From IMG/VR virus record IMGVR_UViG_3300028384_001185, positions 1 to 31,253 of that record: a stretch of DNA of 31,253 nucleotides; one strand, given 5' to 3'. Shown one piece after another: positions 21,739 through 29,692 of this stretch. Each line of letters opens with the position of its first letter. Within the stretch, counting starts at the first letter, position 1. This stretch comes from a virus. The translations under genes were made by a program, and so were the position numbers. The notes beneath the pieces are model-generated. The model did no database searches. It had not been told where the DNA came from and saw nothing but the letters and a program-made list of their open reading frames with translations.

Positions 21739-24700
21739 GACGTATCGACTCTTTCTGTATAGACCAGTGTATTTCCTGGTGTGCCGCTATAAAAACGCAC
21801 TCTATCATATATAAATGCCCATGCACCTGTATGACTCACATCTAAATTGCCTATATCAACAACAGTGTTTCGAGAATTATAAACTGCTGACCAAGAACCC
21901 GAAGAGCCAGCTTCTGTGTTTGCAACACCTGGACTTGGAGTGCCTGTTTGTCCCCAGTCTAAGGTTGCCACTACTGAGCTATCACGTTCAAATTCTATTG
22001 ATCTCCACGATCCAGCACTGTTGGCGTTATTAATAGCTCCTACCAACCAAAGAGTATGATCTTGGTCATACGGTCCAGCTAATGGTCCAGTATATCTATC
22101 AGTAGCAAATGCAACATAACCATAATTTGGAGTATTCAATGTATTCCATGGATCTGTGCCTACTGTACCCGTCTTTGTCGCCCACATATTCCATTCATCA
22201 TCACCAGCCAAATCTTCGGCAGAATAATTATTTAATGTCATGGTGATATTATACCAACCAGTTCCATTTGTGATATAATAACGATTCGTACCTTTTACAT
22301 ATGCTTCAGTTCCAGCGACTAAGCTTGTAACAGGCAATTCTCCGATTGAATCATAAACTGAAACAAGATTATAGTATACTAATCCAATCGCAGCTTCGTC
22401 GATATCGATGACTAGATTCGAATCAGCACCCATGATATTTTCACCGTTTCTATTCAAAGTAATGTTATTAGATCCAGCATTACCACCACCATCTATGATT
22501 CTTACTTCTGTACCAAGTCCTGGACCAGGCGGGAGAGTAAGATCAATAGGATTAGTCGTTGTATCGATGATGTTCTTTGAATTTGAATCTAGTTCAATGT
22601 TCGTAGATATCGTAGTCCATGAGGATGCCTGAGACTGTCGAGCTTGAATATATGCGCTATCGATAAGATTGGTTACACCAGCCGAATCGACTGTACCTCC
22701 ACCACCATTATTGATGATGTAGTCTTCATTAATTAGACTCAGTACAGTTGCAGAATCAACACCGATATTATTGCCAGTATACTTGATCGCCTGCAGTATA
22801 TCGCCCGAATCAGCGGCTTCTGTCAGTACAATACTAGTTCCGTTTGTTGCAGTATAATCAGCACTCTGTAGGAAGATACCATTTAAATAAACGTTTAATC
22901 TACCTACGCTATAATCGAGAGTTTGGCTATAATCGTCTGCACCGCTAAACGTTGTTTGACCGCTATCAGCAGTGTATTCATAAGTTATCTTAATATCGTC
23001 GTTTAGTGCTGCAGCCGTTGTCAGTGTTACTTCATATCCATTCGTAGCTGTATAGTCATCGCTGTCTTGTAGGGCAATACCGTTTACATAAACGACAGTC
23101 ACAGCATTAGAAGCGTAAGTGAGAGTGTCACCTCTACGATCTTCTCCTGTAAATGTTGTTTGACCTGAATCAGCTAAGAACTGATACTGTACTGTCTTAA
23201 GATCTTTAGCTCCGCTAAACTGTTGAATTAAGAAGACGTCTGATGATATTGCTGCCACAGTTAAGTTGATGTTTGTACCATCGGTTGCTGTATAATCGGT
23301 TGTTTCTGCAAGTAAATCGCCATTCTTAAATACTTGAATACTACCAGCTACGTATGTGAATCCAGTTTTGTTGAGCGTAGTACCAGTAGCACCAGTAATT
23401 TTTGTTACACCAATATTTAGACTCGATACCAAAGAACCCTTCGTGTTTACGACTGATAATAAGTCAGAAGAGTCAGCAGCATCAGTTAGTGTGATAGTGT
23501 TAGCTTCTCTTGTAAAGTCATTCAGCGGTGATAGTAAGATACCGTTCAGGTACACTTCTATGACACCAGATGAAAGATCCATCGTCAAGCTTTCATTATC
23601 TGTGCCAGAAAATACAGTTTGTCCAGAGTCCGCAGTGAATTGGAAAGTAGTTTGAGCGAGTGTAGTCTTCTTAATTACTCTACCAACTGTCTCGATTACA
23701 GATACAGAATATCCACTATCGAGTGCTTCAGTAAACGTAACGTTCGAATCAACGATCGTATAGTCTGTAGTTAACTCTTGTAAGATACCGTTAATGTAAA
23801 CTTCAGTATTGTCAGGATCGACTAAGAATGTCTTACCAAACTTATCTGCTCCGCTAAATACTGTATCACCTTGATCAGCCTCGAAGAAATACTTATTGAC
23901 TTCAAGAGTACCACGAGCTAAGACACCCTGCCGTGATTGGATGTAATCTGAATCAACTTCTTGTTGTATCAGAGTAATCGTAGCAGCAGAATCAACGCCT
24001 TCGGCCGCTGCTTCAGGTGGTGTATACTTAATGATAGTAATATTATCACCGAGAGCAGCAGAATCAGTCAGAGTAATAGTTGAGCTGTCTGTTTTTGTGA
24101 AGTCGGCCGAGTCAACAAGTAATACACCATTTAGGTATACATTAATATCTACACCACCTGCATTATAGGCGAGTGGAACATTATTATCATCAGAATCAGT
24201 AAATGTGATTTGACCTGAGTCTGCAGTATAGACAAACTTACTGATCGTTAGACCATCTGCAACTGCGCCACCACCGCCGCCTCCGGATGAGTTAATAGTG
24301 ACAGTTTTTGTATTTGCATCTGTCGAAAGTGTGATATTAGTACCAGCTTCAAATGTCAGTGTATCTGTTGCTGTACCAGCAACGATATCATCATTACCAC
24401 TCACTGATATTGTCTTAAACGCTACGTTAGCACCACCAGCACTGACAGCTTCTCTTGCTTGGATATAATCTGAATCGATGATTGCAAAGATAGCGTCAGA
24501 ATCTAATCCACCAACACCACTACCTGTGCCTGATTCTCTTTGAGCAATATATGCAGAGTCGATTAGTTGTGTTACCAACGCAGAATCGATCAGTTTTGGT
24601 ACACCAGTTATATTAGACCATGAGTAGTCTTGTCTTTGTGCAACATAAGCTGAATCAACGTGTGCTGTGACTCGACCATTTGTATAATAAAGGTTAGTTG

Positions 24701-27700
24701 AACCTTCACTCAAATCGTCAGTATCAAAACCAGTTAGGTTACGACTCATAACGAATACAGAATTACCCATATATCCGTGTGCTGTACACTGATAATGCAG
24801 AACCTGTGGAGTGGTGTCAGTTACTTCGATCTGAGTATATGAACCAGCCTGACCAGCTACGCCATTAGTCGTTACACCTGCAGTATATTGTGTCGTCTTC
24901 GCAGCATCATAGTAGAATGCGATTGGATGACCAGCGTTTGTACCATTTGATTGATCAAAGCGATACTTATTTCCTGGTACAAGCTGAAGCATAGGAGCTT
25001 GTTGATTGCGAATCACGTAGCCGTTTGTAGATCCAGTGCCTTCATATCTGTGTGCTACTGTTTTTGTGCCAACTTCAACTAAGAAAGTTGTTACATCAGA
25101 ATCATGTAGAAACTCAAGATATTCAAGACCAACAATTCGATTAGTCTCAAGTTGATTATCTCCATCTTCACCAAATATCCCTTTTACTTCATTCGAATCA
25201 AGGACGTTTGGAGTGCCGGTTAAGTTACTATAGTTTAGGTAATAAGCACCGTGTTGACCGTCAAGAGTATCAGCATCGATATTCAATGCATCAATGTTTG
25301 TCTTATTCTGTACAGGAATAGTCGGCTTACTGGTTATATTATTCCAGTCGAGATAATGACCAGCTGACTCACCATTTAGCGTCTCAGCATCTACAGCACC
25401 GAGAGCGTTGATGAAACTTACATTTACATGACTATCGATAATCGATACTACAGTACTTGAATCGGTTCCAGCTGCTGCAGCTCTTGCTGACACATATGCT
25501 GAGTCGACAGTGTCTGTAATCAGTGTGATAGTAGTGGCTGAATCTGTACCAGCTTCGGTACGTGCACTGATATAAGCAGAGTCAATTAATCCGGTCACTT
25601 GACCAGAATCAAGTCCGCCACTAAGAGCAGTAACCTCTGCATCAGTTCTTGATCTATCGATTTCTTCCCATTCTCTTCCACCGGCAAAGAATAAGAAAAC
25701 ATCATTTCCACTATAATAATCGCCAATTTGTTCAAAACCAATTCTATATGCTAACTCACCTGTAGGGTGTGATATATCTCTAAATGTATTTCCATTCGGC
25801 GTTACTGATTTACCAAGAGCAGAACCTCCAGAATTATACCATGTAAGAGTGTTACCGTTATTATTATCAGCATAATCACCATTTCTGTATTTGATCTCAG
25901 CAAGTCTACCAGCGTTGTGATCACTCTGTTCAATAACAATACCACGAATATCAACATCACTACTAAAGTCAAAATACATACCACCATTCAAATTTGGAGG
26001 TGAGAGATTAGGAGTGAAGAAGAACCAAGCATCAGCGCTTGTGCCTGCGGTAAATGTACCACCTAAAGCGTCAGTACCACTGATATCTGTTCTTGTTACT
26101 GATGATGGATTGTTAGCTACCCAGTTAATTAATTTACCAGCATAGGGAGAACCATTCACACTACCCGCAGGTATTGTAGTTGTAAGAGCAGTAGCTGGTA
26201 CAGACTTATAAAGAATATCACTGTCAGATTTATACCAGTATTCACCTACATTTAAAATTGCAGGTTCGGCAGATTGAATATAATATTTTGATGATGACTT
26301 AATTTTCGTTTTTGCGAAGATATAGTCGCTGTCTACATCATTTGCAATAATCGCACTGACAGTTGCAGAGTCAGTACCTCCTCCACTAGATCGCGCTGCG
26401 ACATAAGCACTATCAATCAAATTAATTACATTTTGACTGTCAATAGTATCCGGAGTTCCGGTCAGTGAGCTATACGCAAAATCTTGTCTGGCTTGTACAT
26501 AAGCAGAGTCAACGTTATTAACAAAAACACTTGATGCATTATCGATGATATTTGTTACATACGCTGAATCTGATCTTGCTTGAATATAAGCACTATCAAT
26601 GATTGCTTCTACTCGGGCATCTGTATAGTATAGGTTTGTACCTTCACTGAGATCAGTTGTACTATGATTTGAAATATTAGATACTGTACCTGTTACATCG
26701 CCAGTTAGATCACCTGTTACATCGCCAGTTAGATCACCTTCAAATGTGTTAGCAACCATCGTGCCAAGTGTAAATGATGGGTCTGAGGTATTGATATTGC
26801 CTTCTACTTCAGGATCATACTTATTGAATATCTTAAACTTTTGATCAGATGCATCACGGAAGAAACCAGCATGAGAGTAAGGTGCATCAGGTAAGTTATA
26901 GTTACCAACAATACCAAGATCCTGATTAATAGGGGCTGCAAGGCCATACCAATAATCACCAGAATCGTGGCCACCAGCAGTCTCGAATGTAATCTTAATG
27001 TTGTTTCTAATTGGTAATAACGTACGATCTTCAGATAGATCGAGTGTAGCTTCACCACCATCAGAATCAAAGTTGATGCGAGTCGAGGTACCGTTATCAA
27101 ATGCTCCTGCAGAATCTCCACTATGTAACCTAATAAGATCACCACCATTTGCAGAGTCAGCGTCATGAATAACTACAAAATAGTATTTAGATGAATCACC
27201 TTCATAGTAGTCTTTGATAAGACCATCATTTGTTCCAGTACCATCAAAGAGTGTAGTGACTGTGTCACCAGCACCGATATAAATGAAGTTGTCAGTAACT
27301 TGTAGGTTTTGTACTTTAGTAACTGTTTCTGTACCTAAAATATTTAGGTTACCAGCAACTGTCAAGTCAGCATCAAATCTACTGTTTCCATCTACACGAA
27401 TGCCTTCGAAGACCTCGGCCTTTGGATTAACTTGAATACAACCACCAACGTTGCCTCCTGATGCTGAGTCTGCAACTAAGACTGTACCAACTTCAAACGG
27501 ATAGTTAGGAAATTGTGGTTGAGTATTAGTTAATTCACCTGCAGAATCAAAAGATACGTGAACAATATCACCTGGATTAAATGCTGCGGTGTTCAATCCA
27601 CCATAAAGACCTCGCATAGTAACAAAGCCAAAAGCTCCGTCTGCGATAGAATGGGAAGTAAGACCAATGGTCGTGTACACTGTGCTAAAGTCATCTGCTT

Positions 27701-29663
27701 TTGCAAGAGCGATGGTTGGGAAATCGTTAGAGGCGCCAGTTACGTAAACTGCCTTTCCTTTGGCGATAGTTGTACCAGTGTTATTGTATACTCTAACTAC
27801 TTCATCTTGACCAATCTTAACATTGATCGAAGCATTTGAGTATGTAAGGGCGTCAGGACCTTGGAAGTAGAATAGGTTTCCTTCTTGGAAAGCAGGAAGA
27901 TTATTTGGTACATCTACGTCTGTATAAACATTCTCATCAAAGTTTAAGAGTGCAATCTCACCTGAATCTGCAACTACTCGATTGATAGTGATAGTCGAAT
28001 TTGAATCAACGTTAATCGTTCCAGTTGATGTATCATACTCGATACCTGTACCACCAGTTAGTTTTCCTCTTACTGCGGTAGTAAAGTCTGTAGCGACCGC
28101 ATAGTTCGAATCATTACCTAAGAAGAACTGATCGTTATCAAGGTTGGGTGTAGCATTTGTACGACCTGCACCACCAACTTTAATAGCCATGTTAGATGTT
28201 GGCGTATGTCTCTGGATCCTACCAATATTTTGAATAAGATTACTTTCACCAGATGGTTTTACATTTGTAACATGACCAGCTTCAGAAGCACTCACATAAA
28301 CAGTATCATTCGGTCCAAACGTAATACCAGTTTCACCAAAGTTAGCAACATTTATATTTTGTAGATTACCAAATGTGACAACTTCTACGTTATTACTGGC
28401 TGTTACGTCTGCGGATACAAAACCCATTGCAGGCATCGTGGAAGAGCTATTTGCTCTTGCTAAATCAATAGTTGACGTGTTACCCTGAACACCTGTCACA
28501 TAGACAAGTTGTCCTTTTAACATGTCAACATCGGCTCGAGCTATGAACCTTACAGCACCATTTAAGTCACCAACAAAATCATCTGCGGTAACAGTACTAA
28601 ATGTTACATCTGAGGTCGATAGTAAGTCTTGATCGGTCTTTACACGTTGCCTTACATATGCTGAGTCGACTAATCCAATAGTGTTATCGGAATCATAAGT
28701 TGTATAACCAGCATCGTTAGTGAAAGATGATACATTAGTCGGTGCACCAGTCAACGACCCATAAGCGTAGTCTTGACGTGCTTGAACATAGTCGCTATCG
28801 ATCAGATTGATCGCTTCAGCAGAATCGAGATAGAGATCTTTTACTAGATTATCGATATAAGTTGAATCGATGATTGCAACAACTTCTGAAGAATCGAGTT
28901 GACTCGCCACATTTGAGTCGATCTTATCTAAGAAGTACTGAGCGTGATAACCATCGAGTGTATCAGCATCAACGTTGAGTGCATCTACAAATGCTTTATC
29001 AACATCTGCAGTGATGACGTTTGAGACGTCGACGTTATCAAGGATGAGAGGCTTATTTGTTACATTAGTCCAATCACGATAGTATGCACCATCTTGTCCT
29101 TCTAATGTATCAGCGTCGTTGCTCTGTCTTGCTTGGATATATGCAGAATCAATAAATGCTGTTAGCTCACCACTATCAAAATTATTCGCATTGATGAGTG
29201 TTATAACTTCACTAGAATCCAAAATAGTTGGTACATTATAAAGATTATTGAAGTTATTATAGTAATTAGGGTTCAGACCACCAAGCGTATTAGCATCAAT
29301 TGTTAGGCTATTGATATATGCTTCTGTGACTCGAGCTTGTACATATGCAGAGTCAATAAGATTAATAGCTTCAGCCGAATCGAGGAAGAGATCAGGGTCG
29401 ATTCGTGCATTCACATAGTTTGAGTCTACAAGTACTAAGATTTCAGAAGAGTCAAGTTGAGATCTGGCAATTATCTCAACTGCATTTGCGATCGATTCAA
29501 CTCGAGCCGAATCGACGAAAGCCTTTATCTCGTTAGAACTATTTTTATAATAGATCTTACCATCATTGTAGTTAATCGCGATTTCGCCATAATCGAGATC
29601 CCCTACCTGTGGCACTCGACCTGATATAGCAGATCGTTTGAGTAATACTTTTGGTGTTGCCAT
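21735..29663 (-). CDS. 2642-aa mosaic fibre-like virion protein
   Basis: The largest gene, almost certainly a long fibre or similar virion appendage. Residues 1-50 (LLKRSAISGRVPQVGDLDYG, EIAINYNDGKIYYK) match a common phage fibre N-terminus. About 50-340: repeats of DSAYVQARQ type and DADTLDGYHAQYFL type. About 340-510 and 615-740: a duplicated beta domain (MLKGQLVYVTGVQGN and IAKGKAVYVTGASND). About 990: GDLTGDVT repeats. About 1200-1340: a sandwich-like domain. About 1540-1640: cupredoxin. About 1800-2295: six YLNG cassettes. About 2420-2480: the YDSIGELP ... GTGWYNIT module shared with the next genes. The ATG at 29663 has AGGAAGAG upstream. There is no internal stop over 7.9 kb. It is not clearly homologous to T4 gp34 or gp37, so I give no symbol. 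Confidence 0.9.
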   Translation of the reverse strand: MATPKVLLKRSAISGRVPQVGDLDYGEIAINYNDGKIYYKNSSNEIKAFVDSARVESIANAVEIIARSQLDSSEILVLVDSNYVNARIDPDLFLDSAEAINLIDSAYVQARVTEAYINSLTIDANTLGGLNPNYYNNFNNLYNVPTILDSSEVITLINANNFDSGELTAFIDSAYIQARQSNDADTLEGQDGAYYRDWTNVTNKPLILDNVDVSNVITADVDKAFVDALNVDADTLDGYHAQYFLDKIDSNVASQLDSSEVVAIIDSTYIDNLVKDLYLDSAEAINLIDSDYVQARQDYAYGSLTGAPTNVSSFTNDAGYTTYDSDNTIGLVDSAYVRQRVKTDQDLLSTSDVTFSTVTADDFVGDLNGAVRFIARADVDMLKGQLVYVTGVQGNTSTIDLARANSSSTMPAMGFVSADVTASNNVEVVTFGNLQNINVANFGETGITFGPNDTVYVSASEAGHVTNVKPSGESNLIQNIGRIQRHTPTSNMAIKVGGAGRTNATPNLDNDQFFLGNDSNYAVATDFTTAVRGKLTGGTGIEYDTSTGTINVDSNSTITINRVVADSGEIALLNFDENVYTDVDVPNNLPAFQEGNLFYFQGPDALTYSNASINVKIGQDEVVRVYNNTGTTIAKGKAVYVTGASNDFPTIALAKADDFSTVYTTIGLTSHSIADGAFGFVTMRGLYGGLNTAAFNPGDIVHVSFDSAGELTNTQPQFPNYPFEVGTVLVADSASGGNVGGCIQVNPKAEVFEGIRVDGNSRFDADLTVAGNLNILGTETVTKVQNLQVTDNFIYIGAGDTVTTLFDGTGTNDGLIKDYYEGDSSKYYFVVIHDADSANGGDLIRLHSGDSAGAFDNGTSTRINFDSDGGEATLDLSEDRTLLPIRNNIKITFETAGGHDSGDYWYGLAAPINQDLGIVGNYNLPDAPYSHAGFFRDASDQKFKIFNKYDPEVEGNINTSDPSFTLGTMVANTFEGDLTGDVTGDLTGDVTGTVSNISNHSTTDLSEGTNLYYTDARVEAIIDSAYIQARSDSAYVTNIIDNASSVFVNNVDSAYVQARQDFAYSSLTGTPDTIDSQNVINLIDSAYVAARSSGGGTDSATVSAIIANDVDSDYIFAKTKIKSSSKYYIQSAEPAILNVGEYWYKSDSDILYKSVPATALTTTIPAGSVNGSPYAGKLINWVANNPSSVTRTDISGTDALGGTFTAGTSADAWFFFTPNLSPPNLNGGMYFDFSSDVDIRGIVIEQSDHNAGRLAEIKYRNGDYADNNNGNTLTWYNSGGSALGKSVTPNGNTFRDISHPTGELAYRIGFEQIGDYYSGNDVFLFFAGGREWEEIDRSRTDAEVTALSGGLDSGQVTGLIDSAYISARTEAGTDSATTITLITDTVDSAYVSARAAAAGTDSSTVVSIIDSHVNVSFINALGAVDAETLNGESAGHYLDWNNITSKPTIPVQNKTNIDALNIDADTLDGQHGAYYLNYSNLTGTPNVLDSNEVKGIFGEDGDNQLETNRIVGLEYLEFLHDSDVTTFLVEVGTKTVAHRYEGTGSTNGYVIRNQQAPMLQLVPGNKYRFDQSNGTNAGHPIAFYYDAAKTTQYTAGVTTNGVAGQAGSYTQIEVTDTTPQVLHYQCTAHGYMGNSVFVMSRNLTGFDTDDLSEGSTNLYYTNGRVTAHVDSAYVAQRQDYSWSNITGVPKLIDSALVTQLIDSAYIAQRESGTGSGVGGLDSDAIFAIIDSDYIQAREAVSAGGANVAFKTISVSGNDDIVAGTATDTLTFEAGTNITLSTDANTKTVTINSSGGGGGGAVADGLTISKFVYTADSGQITFTDSDDNNVPLAYNAGGVDINVYLNGVLLVDSADFTKTDSSTITLTDSAALGDNITIIKYTPPEAAAEGVDSAATITLIQQEVDSDYIQSRQGVLARGTLEVNKYFFEADQGDTVFSGADKFGKTFLVDPDNTEVYINGILQELTTDYTIVDSNVTFTEALDSGYSVSVIETVGRVIKKTTLAQTTFQFTADSGQTVFSGTDNESLTMDLSSGVIEVYLNGILLSPLNDFTREANTITLTDAADSSDLLSVVNTKGSLVSSLNIGVTKITGATGTTLNKTGFTYVAGSIQVFKNGDLLAETTDYTATDGTNINLTVAAISSDVFLIQQFSGAKDLKTVQYQFLADSGQTTFTGEDRRGDTLTYASNAVTVVYVNGIALQDSDDYTATNGYEVTLTTAAALNDDIKITYEYTADSGQTTFSGADDYSQTLDYSVGRLNVYLNGIFLQSADYTATNGTSIVLTEAADSGDILQAIKYTGNNIGVDSATVLSLINEDYIINNGGGGTVDSAGVTNLIDSAYIQARQSQASSWTTISTNIELDSNSKNIIDTTTNPIDLTLPPGPGLGTEVRIIDGGGNAGSNNITLNRNGENIMGADSNLVIDIDEAAIGLVYYNLVSVYDSIGELPVTSLVAGTEAYVKGTNRYYITNGTGWYNITMTLNNYSAEDLAGDDEWNMWATKTGTVGTDPWNTLNTPNYGYVAFATDRYTGPLAGPYDQDHTLWLVGAINNANSAGSWRSIEFERDSSVVATLDWGQTGTPSPGVANTEAGSSGSWSAVYNSRNTVVDIGNLDVSHTGAWAFIYDRVRFYSGTPGNTLVYTERVDTS
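22780..24250 (-). repeat. Six tandem YLNG cassettes within the 2642-aa gene
   Basis: Each unit of about 75-85 residues reads roughly ADSGQTTFSG-x-D, a Tyr/Leu strand, V-Y-L/V-N-G-I-L-L, D-Y/F-T, T-L-T-x-A-A-x-S-G-D, then a short strand. Clear units contain VYLNGVLLVDSADFT, VYINGILQELTTDYT, VYLNGILLSPLNDFT, VFKNGDLLAETTDYT, VYVNGIALQDSDDYT and VYLNGIFLQSADYTA. The fourth lacks the ADSGQTTFSG start. A seventh copy is in the 131-aa gene. Confidence 0.88.
24768..25080 (-). other. Cupredoxin-like domain in the 2642-aa protein
   Basis: NAGHPIAFYY gives His1579 (codon 24929-24927); LHYQCTAHGYMGN gives Cys1626 (24788-24786), His1629 and Met1632. The His to Cys distance is 47 residues, the same as His37 to Cys84 in plastocyanin; the loop is C-x2-H-x2-M. 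Sequence around it differs from the other two copies, so it is not a recent duplicate. Confidence 0.7.
26689..26736 (-). repeat. 24-bp perfect tandem repeat in the 2642-aa gene
   Basis: Two adjacent identical 24-bp copies (26689-26712 and 26713-26736) encode GDLTGDVT twice, within FEGDLTGDVTGDLTGDVTG. Being a multiple of three and perfect, it is probably a recent slippage product that keeps the frame. Confidence 0.92.
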
Positions 29664-29692
29664 TTTCTCTTCCTAATAAGGATGCTTATACA

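Noticed and set aside
26804-27166. 120-codon hydrophobic frame inside the 2642-aa gene, suggestive of a membrane protein
   Set aside because: It is a shadow frame of beta-rich repeat coding sequence, with no ribosome site; the hydrophobic look comes from Asp/Thr codons read out of frame.
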